From Polaribacter sp. ALD11 (lineage in GTDB: Bacteria > Bacteroidota > Bacteroidia > Flavobacteriales > Flavobacteriaceae), in NCBI RefSeq assembly GCF_002831685.1, contig NZ_CP025119.1, positions 3,434,501-3,498,500 on the forward strand: a DNA stretch of 64,000 bases, given 5' to 3'. The notes beneath the pieces were generated by a model. It was not told where the DNA came from and did not search any database. It was given only the letters and a program-made list of their open reading frames with translations. Shown here in pieces: positions 9,100 through 17,872 of this stretch. Positions within the stretch are counted from its first letter, which is position 1. Every line of letters starts with the position of its first letter. The position numbers and the translations under genes are program-made.

Positions 9100-9867
9100 A
9101 TGATAGAGGTTAAAAATTTACACAAAGGTTTTAATGGAGTAGAAGTTCTAAAAGGAATAACTACTACTTTTTTACCAGGAAAGACCAATTTAATTATTGG
9201 ACAAAGCGGTTCTGGAAAAACGGTTTTTTTAAAATCTTTAATAGGTCTTCATATTCCTGAAAAAGGAACAGTTTCGTTTGATGGAAGAATAAATACAGCC
9301 TTTTCTGAAGAACAAAAAATGCAATGGAGACAAGAGATTGGTATGGTTTTTCAAGGAAGTGCATTGTTCGATTCTCAAACAGTTGAAGAAAATATAATGT
9401 TTCCTTTAAAGATGTTTACAGAAAAATCGAAATCTGAAATGTTAGATCGTGTAAACACGGTTCTAAAACGTGTTAACTTAGAAGACTCTAATAAGAAGTT
9501 ACCAGCAGAGTTATCTGGCGGTATGCAAAAGAGAGTTGCCATTGCAAGAGCAATTGTAATGAATCCTAAATATTTGTTCTGTGATGAACCAAACTCTGGT
9601 TTAGATCCTCAAACAGCAATTGTAATAGACAACTTAATTCAAGAAATTACAGAAGAATATAAAATTACAACTGTAATTAATACACATGATATGAATTCTG
9701 TAATAGAAATTGGAGAAAAAATTATTTTTTTAAATAAAGGAGTTAAAGCGTGGGAAGGAACAAATGAAGATATATTTTCTACTGATAATGAAGCGGTTGT
9801 AGATTTTGTTTATTCTTCTAATTTATTGAAGAAAGTAAGGCAAGTTTATTTAGATGAAAAAAAATAA
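9100..9867 (+). CDS. mlaF: MlaF-family ABC transporter ATP-binding protein
   Basis: 255 residues, cytoplasmic ATPase paired with MlaE. All nucleotide-binding motifs are intact: Walker A GQSGSGKTVF, Q-loop MVFQGSALF, signature LSGGMQKRVAIARAI, Walker B YLFCDEPNSGLDP and switch His in NTHDMNSV. The start is the ATG 4 bases after the mlaE stop. No terminator precedes the tRNA gene, which has its own promoter. Confidence 0.94.
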   Translation: MIEVKNLHKGFNGVEVLKGITTTFLPGKTNLIIGQSGSGKTVFLKSLIGLHIPEKGTVSFDGRINTAFSEEQKMQWRQEIGMVFQGSALFDSQTVEENIMFPLKMFTEKSKSEMLDRVNTVLKRVNLEDSNKKLPAELSGGMQKRVAIARAIVMNPKYLFCDEPNSGLDPQTAIVIDNLIQEITEEYKITTVINTHDMNSVIEIGEKIIFLNKGVKAWEGTNEDIFSTDNEAVVDFVYSSNLLKKVRQVYLDEKK

Positions 9868-9874
9868 AAAAAAA

Positions 9875-9905
9875 TTTGGTTGTATGTAAATAAAGTGTAT
9901 ATTTG
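9875..9905 (+). promoter_or_regulatory. Promoter of tRNA-Lys
   Basis: TTTG (9875-9878), 19 bases, then TATATTTG (9898-9905) fits the Bacteroidota primary sigma consensus TTTG-N17-23-TAnnTTTG. The tRNA begins 23 bases after the -7 box. Confidence 0.75.
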
Positions 9906-9927
9906 CAGCCGCTAAGAGATAAAGAAT

Positions 9928-10000
9928 GACCTGGTAGCTCAGTTGGTAGAGCATCTCCCTTTTAAGGAGAGGGTCCTGGGTTCGAGCCCCAGCCCGGTCA
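9928..10000 (+). tRNA. tRNA-Lys (anticodon UUU)
   Basis: 73 nt without an encoded CCA. The D arm (GCUC/GAGC), the anticodon stem UCUCC/GGAGA with loop CUUUUAA (anticodon UUU), and the T arm CUGGG/CCCAG with loop TTCGAGC all fold perfectly. The acceptor stem pairs except for a U5-C68 mismatch. A promoter precedes it and a terminator follows. Confidence 0.97.
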
Positions 10001-10010
10001 CATTAAGTTA

Positions 10011-10035
10011 AACTCCACACATTATGTGTGGAGTT
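10011..10035 (+). terminator. Terminator of tRNA-Lys
   Basis: AACTCCACAC and GTGTGGAGTT pair around a 5-base loop, followed by T residues. Confidence 0.9.
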
Positions 10036-10107
10036 TTTTATTTAACATAATTTCTGTGATTTAATTGATTTTAATAAATATTTTTGTTCTATAATTTCTT
10101 TAAAATT

Positions 10108-10644
10108 ATGAATAAACTTTATTTAATTTTTATTTTAATCTTTTTTATGAACGATACTAGCCAAATAATTTTCGATTTTAACTCAAACTCAGATATTTCT
10201 AACTGGGTAATAGTAGATGATGTTGTTATGGGAGGAAGGTCTGATGGAAATTTTAAAATTAATGAAAAAGGTGTTGGAGAATTTTATGGAAAGGTCTCTT
10301 TAGAAAATAACGGAGGTTTTTCTTCCTTAAGACATCGTTTTTCTTCAATTAAAATAAATGGTTTTAAAGAGGTTGTTTTAAGAGTAAAAGGTGATGGTAA
10401 AAAATATCAATTTAGAATAAAGGATGCTATAAGTAATCAGTATTCTTTTATTGCTAATTTTGAAACAAACGGAGAATGGCAAACTCTTAAAGTTGAACTT
10501 TCAGAAATGTATCCAGCTTTTAGAGGACGAAAATTATCTATTGGAGAGTTTTCCTCAGAAAATATCGAAGAAATTGCTTTTCTAATAGGAAATAATACTG
10601 TTGAAAACTTCAAATTAGAAATAGACCAAATCTACCTTCAGTAA
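10108..10644 (+). CDS. CIA30-family protein (complex I intermediate-associated protein 30 domain)
   Basis: 178 residues from the ATG at 10108; a TTG at 10084 adds eight residues but is less likely. A hydrophobic N-terminus (IFILIFFMNDTSQ) may be a signal peptide. The rest is a beta-sandwich of the CIA30/galactose-binding-like type: FDFNSNSDISNWVIVDDVVMGG, GGFSSLRHRF, LRVKGDGKKYQFRI and a final IDQIYLQ strand. Bacterial members have no settled function, and the name does not imply a role in complex I assembly here. It stands alone between the tRNA and the DUF389 gene. Confidence 0.8.
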   Translation: MNKLYLIFILIFFMNDTSQIIFDFNSNSDISNWVIVDDVVMGGRSDGNFKINEKGVGEFYGKVSLENNGGFSSLRHRFSSIKINGFKEVVLRVKGDGKKYQFRIKDAISNQYSFIANFETNGEWQTLKVELSEMYPAFRGRKLSIGEFSSENIEEIAFLIGNNTVENFKLEIDQIYLQ

Positions 10645-10706
10645 TTTATAAATATGATTTCAAATTACTTTTTATTGTATCTTTCCAAAGTCATAAATAA
10701 CTTATA

Positions 10707-12179
10707 ATGGAAGAAGATATTAAAAAAAATATAACACCTAATTTAGCCGAAGAAACTGGGCAAAATGTTAAAGATGATGCGAAGGGTTTATTAGATAGCA
10801 TAAAGAAATTTCTAGTAGAGCTTTTTGATTTTAGAGATGATACAGATCATGAAGCAACAATAGAAGCTATAAAAGCAGATATTCCTTTTAAAGGTGCAAC
10901 TGCATGGATTCTTATTTTCGCCGTCTTTGTGGCATCAATAGGTTTAAATGCAAATTCTACCGCAGTTGTTATTGGAGCCATGTTAATATCTCCTCTAATG
11001 GGGCCTATCTTGGGTATTGGTATGTCTTTTGCCTTGAATGATCTAGAAACGTTTAAAAAATCTTTAATCAATCTAGGAATTATGATTGGTTTAAGTTTAT
11101 TTGCATCTTTCCTTTTCTTTTATTTCTTTCCGTTGAGTGAAGATAACTCTGAGTTATTAGGGCGTGTTAGTCCAGATATACGAGATGTTTTAATTGCATT
11201 TTTTGGTGGTCTGGCCTTAATGGTTGCAAGAACTAAGAAAGGCACAATTGCATCTGTAATTTTTGGGGTTGCTATTGCTACCGCTTTAATGCCTCCTTTG
11301 TGTACAGCGGGTTATGGTTTGGCTAAAGGAAATTTTTCTTACTTTTTTGGAGCAATGTATTTGTTTACAATTAATACTATTTTTATTGCGCTGGCAACTT
11401 TTTTAGTATTGAAGTTGTTAAACTTTCCAATGCATAAATATGCAAATGCTGCTAAGAGAAAAAGATATTCTACTATTGCGACAATTGTGGGTATAGCAGT
11501 TATGATTCCTGCAATTTTTACTTTTATTACTGTGTTTAATGAAAATCAGGTGAAAACTCAGGTAAATAATTTTATAAAGAATGAAGTTAAAACTATCAAG
11601 AATTTTCAATTAATAGATGATTCCTATAGTTTTAAAGATAAAGAAATTAATCTAAATTTCTTTAATGAAGTTACAGAGGGAGAGGAAAATATTTTGAATA
11701 ACCAGTTAGTTAACAATACGAACTATACAAAAATAAAAGATTTTAAAATAAAGATAAAAGGTAGTGATACGAAGAGTTTTTCTTTAATAACAACTGCGTA
11801 TAAAGAAAAGCGAGAAGAGTTACAGGAAAGTAAAAATATTATTGCTGGTTTGCAAAAACAGATAGCAGGTTTACAAGAAACAATTTCTAGTTTAAATAAC
11901 AGAATTGAGCAAGATGCTTTGAATAAAAATCAGAATGTAATTGCTTTTAGTAGAATTGCTAAAGATGCTAAAATAAGGTATATAGATATCGAAGAAATTG
12001 GTTTTGCTAGTGTATTATCTTCCAAAGATTTTATTAAAATTGATACGATTCCTGTGGCAACAATAAAATGGAATATAAAATTACCAGATAGTATTATCTC
12101 ATCAAAAGAAAGAGAATTAAGAAACTGGCTTCAAAAAGAAATGGCGTTAGATACGTTGTTTATTAAACGAGAAAAATAA
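10707..12179 (+). CDS. DUF389 (TIGR00341-type) integral membrane protein
   Basis: 490 residues. A short charged N-terminus is followed by a DUF389 membrane core (about 65-275) with the Gly/Pro-rich helix IGAMLISPLMGPILGIGMS and a second half containing MVARTKKGTIASVIFGVAIATALMPP. The C-terminal half (about 280-490) is soluble, with a short coiled coil near 370-410 (LQKQIAGLQETISSLNNRI). The function of the family is unknown. It is convergent with manC and has no U-tract terminator on its own strand. Confidence 0.85.
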   Translation: MEEDIKKNITPNLAEETGQNVKDDAKGLLDSIKKFLVELFDFRDDTDHEATIEAIKADIPFKGATAWILIFAVFVASIGLNANSTAVVIGAMLISPLMGPILGIGMSFALNDLETFKKSLINLGIMIGLSLFASFLFFYFFPLSEDNSELLGRVSPDIRDVLIAFFGGLALMVARTKKGTIASVIFGVAIATALMPPLCTAGYGLAKGNFSYFFGAMYLFTINTIFIALATFLVLKLLNFPMHKYANAAKRKRYSTIATIVGIAVMIPAIFTFITVFNENQVKTQVNNFIKNEVKTIKNFQLIDDSYSFKDKEINLNFFNEVTEGEENILNNQLVNNTNYTKIKDFKIKIKGSDTKSFSLITTAYKEKREELQESKNIIAGLQKQIAGLQETISSLNNRIEQDALNKNQNVIAFSRIAKDAKIRYIDIEEIGFASVLSSKDFIKIDTIPVATIKWNIKLPDSIISSKERELRNWLQKEMALDTLFIKREK

Positions 12180-12181
12180 AT

Positions 12182-12218
12182 AAAAAACCCTTTTTGATTT
12201 ATAAAATCAGAAAGGGTT
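12182..12218 (-). terminator. Terminator of the manC operon (minus strand)
   Basis: AACCCTTT (12186-12193) pairs with AAAGGGTT (12211-12218), with an inner GATTT/AAATC stem. Read on the minus strand it ends in six T (12187 down to 12182). On the plus strand it lacks a T tract. Confidence 0.8.
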
Positions 12219-12253
12219 AAATTTATATGATAAGTTGATAAAGGAAGGAGTGT

Positions 12254-13336
12254 TTAAACGAAATCGTCACCAAATTCTTCTCGAACATCTGTAGTTATTT
12301 GTTTTATATCTTGTTCATCTTTTCTAGGACAGATTAAAAGAACATCATCTTTTTCAACAATAATAAAATTACTCAAACCTTGTATTATAACTTTCTTGCC
12401 AGATTGTGTTCTAACCATGTTACCATTAGCGTCTCTAAATATTGTTTGAGCTCCTACTACAGCATTTTGAGTGTTATCTTTTTCTAGTTTGTTGTATAAA
12501 GATCCCCAAGTCCCTAGATCGTTCCATCCAAAATCGACAGGTAAAACATGTACGTTTTTTGCTTTTTCCATGATTCCAAAATCAATAGAAATATTTTGAC
12601 ATTTAGAATAATTGGTTCTGATAAAATCGTCTTCAAAATCAGAATTATATACATTATTTCCGTCGTCTAAAACAGTAACCATTTCTGGTAAGCTCTTTTT
12701 AAAAGCTTTAAGAATGCTTTTTGCAGACCAAATAAAGATCCCTGCATTCCAAAGATAATCTCCACTATTTAGAAATTTTTCAGCCGTTTCTAAATTGGGC
12801 TTTTCAGTAAAATTCTTTACTTTTTTTATTTCTGAAGCACCTTTTTCAAATTTGATATAACCATAGCCTGTATTTGGGGTATCTGGCTGAATCCCTAGCG
12901 TCATCAAAATATCTTCTTTAGAACAAGCATCAAAAGAAGTTTGTATGTTTTTAGTAAACTCTGCTTCATCATCAATCCAATGATCAGAAGGAGCAACTAG
13001 TATTACTGCATTAGGATTTTGATTGTATATTTTTAAAGCTGCATATAAAATACAAGGTGCTGTATTTCTCATGGCAGGTTCTAATAGTAGTTGATTTTTT
13101 TTTACTTTTGGTAGCTGTTCTAAAACAAGTTTTTCATAACTTTCATTCGTTGCAATTAAGATATTATTTGAAGGAACTAAATCATTAATTCTCTGATAAG
13201 TTCTCTGAATTAAACTTTGTCCAACACCTAAGATGTCGTGAAACTGTTTTGGATATGTTGATGTACTCATTGGCCAAAAACGAGAACCAACACCGCCGGC
13301 CATAATAACTGCGTAATAATTTTTACTATCTGTCAT
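12254..13336 (-). CDS. manC: Mannose-1-phosphate guanylyltransferase
   Basis: 360 residues. It makes GDP-mannose from mannose-1-phosphate and GTP for polysaccharide and LPS synthesis. The nucleotidyltransferase signature AVIMAGGVGSRFWPMST...YPKQF is at the N-terminus. VAPSDHWI, FTEKPNLETAEKFL and YLWNAGIFIWSAKSIL are typical of the ManC/GMP family. The C-terminal isomerase domain of bifunctional enzymes is absent, as expected at this length. Its start overlaps the end of the SprT-like gene by 11 bases, so the two are translationally linked. Confidence 0.92.
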   Translation of the reverse strand: MTDSKNYYAVIMAGGVGSRFWPMSTSTYPKQFHDILGVGQSLIQRTYQRINDLVPSNNILIATNESYEKLVLEQLPKVKKNQLLLEPAMRNTAPCILYAALKIYNQNPNAVILVAPSDHWIDDEAEFTKNIQTSFDACSKEDILMTLGIQPDTPNTGYGYIKFEKGASEIKKVKNFTEKPNLETAEKFLNSGDYLWNAGIFIWSAKSILKAFKKSLPEMVTVLDDGNNVYNSDFEDDFIRTNYSKCQNISIDFGIMEKAKNVHVLPVDFGWNDLGTWGSLYNKLEKDNTQNAVVGAQTIFRDANGNMVRTQSGKKVIIQGLSNFIIVEKDDVLLICPRKDEQDIKQITTDVREEFGDDFV

Positions 13337-13919
13337 AACTTTGTACTTCTACATTTTGATTGAAGAGATATACTTTTTTATTCGCCATACATAGACATTC
13401 ATAGCGTGTTCTTCTCTTGTTTCCTCTTTTATAAATAACATCTTTAAAGATAAAAAGACTTCCAAAAGGAATTGCAAAGATAAAGTTCTTTCCGGTCTCT
13501 GCAATATTTCCTTTTAGAGCTAATGATAAGTTAACATCTGTATCTGTACTTGCTTTTGGGTTCTTTAAATAATGTGCCAAATAAGGCAGTATTTCCTTCG
13601 GGTAAATATTCGGATTCAAAAAAGGCAACATTAAATGTTGAAAAACTGCTTTCCACTCTTTGCCATGTGGTAGTACACGCCCAAACTTTTGATGTGTAAC
13701 ATGGTGTGCAATTTCATGAACTAAAGTTAATAAAAACTGATACTTATTAAGATTGTTATTAACTGTTATTTGAAACTTTCCATTTGGTAAACTTCTAAAA
13801 TCACCATGTTTTGTAGCACGTTGTTCTACAATCTTTAATGTAAAGTTGTGTTTGTTTATAAGGAATTCTAAAAAAGGAATTGCTTTTTGTGGTATGTAAT
13901 TTTGGTAATCTTCTGTCAA
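13326..13919 (-). CDS. SprT-like zinc metallopeptidase-domain protein
   Basis: 197 residues. The active-site helix [17 protein letters not shown] contains HExxH, and a GKEWKAVF segment follows at the usual SprT spacing. A C-terminal CLCMANKK region, less complete than the SprT zinc ribbon, may bind metal. The start appears to be TTG at 13919: 11 bases upstream lies the heptamer array, which puts TAA in all three frames and rules out a longer protein. It overlaps manC by 11 bases and follows the SDR gene on the same strand. The substrate is unknown; Spartan/SprT relatives include DNA-protein crosslink proteases. Confidence 0.82.
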   Translation of the reverse strand: MTEDYQNYIPQKAIPFLEFLINKHNFTLKIVEQRATKHGDFRSLPNGKFQITVNNNLNKYQFLLTLVHEIAHHVTHQKFGRVLPHGKEWKAVFQHLMLPFLNPNIYPKEILPYLAHYLKNPKASTDTDVNLSLALKGNIAETGKNFIFAIPFGSLFIFKDVIYKRGNKRRTRYECLCMANKKVYLFNQNVEVQSYDR

Positions 13920-13930
13920 TTTTTAATTTT

Positions 13931-14048
13931 GCTTACTGCTTACTGCTTACTGCTTACTGCTTACTGCTTACTGCTTACTGCTTACTGCTTACTGCTTACT
14001 GCTTACTGCTTACTGCTTACTGCTTACTGCTTACTGCTTACTGCTTAC
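13931..14048. repeat. Heptanucleotide tandem repeat (GCTTACT)n, about 16.9 copies
   Basis: 118 bases of perfect GCTTACT units with no interruption. On the minus (transcribed) strand it reads TAAGCAG. The first TAA is the stop codon of the SDR gene, and the array ends 11 bases before the TTG start of the SprT-like gene. Because 7 is not a multiple of 3, the minus strand has stops in every frame and the plus strand has none. Copy number is expected to vary between strains (inference). Confidence 0.97.
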
Positions 14049-14734
14049 GGAGTAGATGAAGAAACCTGTAATACTTTTCCGTTATAAAATTTATTACCCG
14101 TCATTGCAAAATTATACATATAATCTGCCATTTCCATTGCAGAAATAGGTGCCTGATAACCCGGAAAAGCTTCTTCTAACATTTCTGTCTGTACAGCTCC
14201 TAGTGCTAAAACATTAAAAGCAATTTGTTGTTCTTTATATTCTTCTGCAAGTAATTCAGAAAGTGTAATTACAGCACCTTTTGCAGAAGAATAAGCTGCT
14301 AAACCGGGGAACTTCATGCTTCCCTGAATTCCGCCCATAGAGCTAATAGTAACTACATGACTTCCTTTTTGTAAGAAAGGAATCATTAATTTGGTAACTT
14401 CTGCAACAGCAAAAACATTTACTTTATATACTTCTAAAAAATCTTCCGAAGATATTTCTGTAAACGGTTTGTTTACTAATTTACCTGCATTATTAACTAA
14501 AATATCAATTTTTTTCCAAGTACTTTTTATAAAATCAGTAACTTTCTGTAAGTCTTCAGAATTAGAAATATCAACAGATAAAACAGTAATATTTTTATGA
14601 TTTATTGCTGATAAGGGTTTTGAGTTTCTAGACAATGCCAAAACTTGATGTCCGTTTTCTGCAAATTGTTTAGCGAGTTCAAACCCAATTCCTCTGCTTG
14701 TTCCTGTAATAACTACGTTTTTCATTCTTTTCAT
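14045..14734 (-). CDS. Short-chain dehydrogenase/reductase (SDR)
   Basis: 229 residues with a Rossmann fold. The cofactor motif TGTSRGIG is at the N-terminus, NNAG is near residue 85, ISSMGG carries the catalytic Ser, and YSSAK carries Tyr and Lys. ATGs at 14734 and 14725 are both possible starts. The substrate is unknown. The stop codon TAA lies inside the last unit of the heptamer array, so the C-terminus (QVSSSTP) is set by the array edge. It is the first gene of a minus-strand unit with the SprT-like gene and manC. The unit is unusual because the array separates its first two members. Confidence 0.88.
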   Translation of the reverse strand: MKRMKNVVITGTSRGIGFELAKQFAENGHQVLALSRNSKPLSAINHKNITVLSVDISNSEDLQKVTDFIKSTWKKIDILVNNAGKLVNKPFTEISSEDFLEVYKVNVFAVAEVTKLMIPFLQKGSHVVTISSMGGIQGSMKFPGLAAYSSAKGAVITLSELLAEEYKEQQIAFNVLALGAVQTEMLEEAFPGYQAPISAMEMADYMYNFAMTGNKFYNGKVLQVSSSTP

Positions 14735-14789
14735 TTAAAGGAAGCAAATTAGGTATTTTTTCATACATTTAAAGATAAAATAGATACAA

Positions 14790-16076
14790 ATGAAGAAAAT
14801 ATTTTTGCTTTTTATAAGCGTATTTTTTATGCAGAATTTTATGGCGCAAACTACTTATATTTTATGCGGAAAATTATTAGACACTAAATCAGGAGAAATA
14901 GCAACTAAAAAAACCATTATTGTAAAAGAAAATAAAATTTACAAAGTAATGGATGGGTATGTCTCGCCTAAAAGTGCAACAGCAATAACGATAGATTTAA
15001 AAGATAAGGTTGTAATGGCTGGTTTAATTGATTTTCATGTGCATATAGAACAAGAATTTGATAGAAATACAAGGCTAAATAGTTATATTCTGAACGAAGC
15101 AGATGTTGCTTTTAATTCTGTTGGTTTTGCTGAAACGACACTTTTAAACGGATTTACAACGGTAAGAGATTTAGGAGGAAGTGGTGTTAATATATCCATT
15201 AGAAATGCAATTAACACGGGTAAAATTCCTGGGCCAAGAGTTTTTACAGCTGGTAAATCTTTGGCAACAACAGGTGGTCATGCAGATCCTACAAATGGAA
15301 GTAGTAGAAAGTTAATGGGAAATCCTGGTGCTAAAGAAGGTGTTGTGAATTCTGTGGAAGATGCAAAAAAAGCAGTAAGACAAAGGTATAAAAATGGTGC
15401 AGATTGTATAAAAATAACTGCAACTGGTGGTGTTTTAAGTGTTGCGAAATCAGGTGATAATCCGCAATTTACAATTGAAGAGATAAAAGCAATTTGTGAA
15501 ACGGCAAAAGACTACGGAATGCACGTTGCTGCGCATGCTCATGGAGATGAAGGAATGAGAAGAGCAATTATTGGCGGCGTAAAAACCATTGAACATGGAA
15601 CTTATATGAGTTCTGAAACGATGGAGTTGATGAAAAAGCACAACGCGTATTTAGTGCCAACAATTACAGCCGGAAAAGAAGTAGAAGAAAAGGCGAAGAT
15701 ACCAGGTTTCTATCCGGATATAGTAGTGCCTAAAGCATTAGCCGTTGGACCACAAATTCAAGGTACTTTTGCAAAAGCATATAAAAAAGGCGTAGGAATT
15801 GCATTCGGAACAGATGCTGGAGTCTTTAAACACGGTAATAACGCAAAAGAGTTTGGTTTTATGGTGGAAGCTGGAATGCCAGCTATAGAAGCAATTCAGT
15901 CTGCAACGATTACAAATGCTATGTTGCTAAAAATGGAAAACGAAATAGGACAAATACAAAAAGGTTTTTTTGCAGACATCATTGCTGTAGACGAAGATCC
16001 TACAAAAAACATTGCTACAATGGAAAAGGTGATTTTTGTGATGAAAAATGGTAAAGTATATAAAGATGAAAAATAA
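14790..16076 (+). CDS. Secreted amidohydrolase (imidazolonepropionase / Xaa-Pro dipeptidase-like)
   Basis: 428 residues. A signal peptide (MKKIFLLFISVFFMQNFMAQ) places it in the periplasm. The amidohydrolase TIM barrel has the metal site DFHVHIEQ, the segment ATGGVLSVAK, HAHGDEGMRRAI, the His of TIEHGTYM and the Asp of FGTDAGVFKHG. Members hydrolyse dipeptides or cyclic amides with a binuclear metal site; the substrate cannot be assigned. The last 11 bases overlap a tiny membrane gene, an arrangement that suggests co-translation. The gene is divergent from the SDR operon. Confidence 0.88.
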   Translation: MKKIFLLFISVFFMQNFMAQTTYILCGKLLDTKSGEIATKKTIIVKENKIYKVMDGYVSPKSATAITIDLKDKVVMAGLIDFHVHIEQEFDRNTRLNSYILNEADVAFNSVGFAETTLLNGFTTVRDLGGSGVNISIRNAINTGKIPGPRVFTAGKSLATTGGHADPTNGSSRKLMGNPGAKEGVVNSVEDAKKAVRQRYKNGADCIKITATGGVLSVAKSGDNPQFTIEEIKAICETAKDYGMHVAAHAHGDEGMRRAIIGGVKTIEHGTYMSSETMELMKKHNAYLVPTITAGKEVEEKAKIPGFYPDIVVPKALAVGPQIQGTFAKAYKKGVGIAFGTDAGVFKHGNNAKEFGFMVEAGMPAIEAIQSATITNAMLLKMENEIGQIQKGFFADIIAVDEDPTKNIATMEKVIFVMKNGKVYKDEK

Positions 16077-16263
16077 AAATTTAAACTTATTTATAGTCGC
16101 GTTTTCGATAATAAGCATCATTGTAAACCTTGTGCAAAACAAACCAACAAGCGATCTTTTTGGGTTTGAAGTAAACTCTTGGTTTGTTAGCATATTATGG
16201 CTACTAATAGGGCTGGTTTCTTACAAGAGATACAAAGACAAGAAAGAAGAGGAAGGCAACTAG
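16066..16263 (+). CDS. Small membrane protein (two predicted helices) of unknown function
   Basis: 65 residues starting MKNKNLNLFIVAFSIISI. The frame continues upstream to 16048, but the ATG at 16066 gives a natural membrane-protein N-terminus. Two hydrophobic segments (about 8-23 and 43-57) flank a short loop, followed by a charged tail KRYKDKKEEEGN. It overlaps the amidohydrolase stop by 11 bases. No family is recognised; the clean hydrophobic/charged pattern and coupling suggest it is real. Confidence 0.6.
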   Translation: MKNKNLNLFIVAFSIISIIVNLVQNKPTSDLFGFEVNSWFVSILWLLIGLVSYKRYKDKKEEEGN

Positions 16264-16276
16264 CTTTCTCTTCTTT

Positions 16277-17788
16277 CTATTCAAAAGTTATATGTTGATA
16301 CGCACCAATATCCGGATTTGTAGCTCTGTCAATGCCTAAAATATCTAAAGTAAAAGGTGTTGTAATTGCCTTATTTATTGCATCGCTTTTATCACCAATT
16401 ATCAAATCGCTTTTTTGGGTATCTCTAAAATTTGGATTACCGTTTAAAACAATATTGCTATAATTTGTGTTGTTTGCAAAATCTACTTCAGTTACACCGT
16501 CAAAAGAATTACTAGAGTCGTTAAATTTAATCATGCTATTTTTTACTGAATAATTAAACAAGCCACCACCATCTGCCTTATCAATTATAAACTCGATATT
16601 GTTATTTCCATCAAAAATGCAATTGGTAAAATTAGCCGCTTTTAGATCTCTAGTTTGTGTAATTTCTTGTCCGGCTTCGTTAGTGTAAACAAAGAAATTG
16701 TTTATTAATACAGCAGGTAATTGTCTAATGCCGCTGTTCCAATAATTCGCAAAAGTACTGTGTGTAAAATTGTAAGTTCCGCCAATTGTTGCTGCTAAAG
16801 AAGCTTGTCCTGCAGCACCAATAACCACATTATGCCCTTCAATATTTGTTTCTCTGGCAAGAATTCCGAAGTTAGAATGATTGTATATTTCTGTGTTTTC
16901 TAGTTTTAAAGTAGGAGTAGAGCTAGAACCAATACTATCAACTAGAATACCAATAATACCATTTTTAATTTGTGCATGTTGTATCTCATTGTCCTTACTT
17001 CCTGCACGCATCCAGATAGTTCCCCATTGCCCAGGAGTCTGACTAAAACTATTCTCTAGTCTATCTCCTTCGAAAATCACTTTTTCAGAAAGTGTTCCGT
17101 TTACTTGCAAAGTTGCTTTTCTATCTACAATTAAACCAGAATTGTCATGAAAATGGACTCTTGCTCCAGCTTCAATCTTTAATATTTTGTTTGGTGGTAT
17201 TGCTGCATAACCATAAATAACGGTTGGTTTTACTTTTGTAAAGGTAAGTTCTGTATCTTCTAAAAATCTCCCTTTAATAGTCGTTGGTTGTCCGTTTAAT
17301 GTTAAACTATCAATTTTCATAGAAATGGCATTTTTGCCAGGGAAAATAAAGTTTGCATCTTCTACCAAAGTAACCAAGTCTACATCTTGTAAATTGTCTC
17401 CAGTATCAAATAAAATACGATCTGTGTACAAAGGATTAGGCTCATTTGTAACATTAACAGTGGTTTCAATAAACACAAAAATACTGTCTTTGGCAAGAAT
17501 GTCGATGTCATTAAATTCTTTTCCAGGAATTCCATCAACATTTAATCTATAGTTAGAAGAGGTTCCGTTTTCTAACTCAATTCTAGGAATTGTAATGGCA
17601 TTATTTCCTCTATTATAGACCTTTAAATTATAAGTAGCAGAGCCAATATTTGTAAAAATGGTGTCTAAAAAAACGGTGTCTTTAGAAAACTCTAGTTTAC
17701 CAGAATTGGGTATCGTAGAAAAATCCTTTCTACAAGAGCTCATAGAAATAAGAGCAATACAAATAATAAAAGTAATAAAGTAACGCAT
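16277..17788 (-). CDS. Lipoprotein with parallel beta-helix region, function unknown
   Basis: 503 residues. The lipobox (ISMSSC) is near residue 19. The N-terminal 140 residues look like an Ig-like or ASPM-type beta sandwich (DTVFLDTIFTNIGSATYNLKVYNRGNN). The middle and C-terminus are rich in Asn/Ile/Gly turns resembling a right-handed beta helix (pectate-lyase fold; for example VHFHDNSGLIVDRKATLQVNG). No catalytic signature is seen. It lies 13 bases from the convergent small membrane gene. Confidence 0.72.
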   Translation of the reverse strand: MRYFITFIICIALISMSSCRKDFSTIPNSGKLEFSKDTVFLDTIFTNIGSATYNLKVYNRGNNAITIPRIELENGTSSNYRLNVDGIPGKEFNDIDILAKDSIFVFIETTVNVTNEPNPLYTDRILFDTGDNLQDVDLVTLVEDANFIFPGKNAISMKIDSLTLNGQPTTIKGRFLEDTELTFTKVKPTVIYGYAAIPPNKILKIEAGARVHFHDNSGLIVDRKATLQVNGTLSEKVIFEGDRLENSFSQTPGQWGTIWMRAGSKDNEIQHAQIKNGIIGILVDSIGSSSTPTLKLENTEIYNHSNFGILARETNIEGHNVVIGAAGQASLAATIGGTYNFTHSTFANYWNSGIRQLPAVLINNFFVYTNEAGQEITQTRDLKAANFTNCIFDGNNNIEFIIDKADGGGLFNYSVKNSMIKFNDSSNSFDGVTEVDFANNTNYSNIVLNGNPNFRDTQKSDLIIGDKSDAINKAITTPFTLDILGIDRATNPDIGAYQHITFE

Positions 17789-17872
17789 AAGTTTAATCTC
17801 TGTCCTATTGCCCTGAAAGATAAAGAGCGGTCTGGAGGTTGTTTATAAAAATAGAACTTTTAAAAGTCAGAA

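Noticed and set aside
13931..14048. Possible CRISPR array
   Set aside because: The units are 7 bases long, contiguous and without spacers, and no cas gene is nearby.
13887..14087. Open frame on the plus strand encoding repeated LLTAYCL units
   Set aside because: It is an artefact of the heptamer array, which has no stop on this strand. The ends lie inside the SprT-like and SDR genes.
15927..16193. Minus-strand frame of 88 codons across the amidohydrolase end
   Set aside because: It is antisense to two better-supported genes, and its Phe/Ile-rich peptide is typical of shadow frames in AT-rich DNA.
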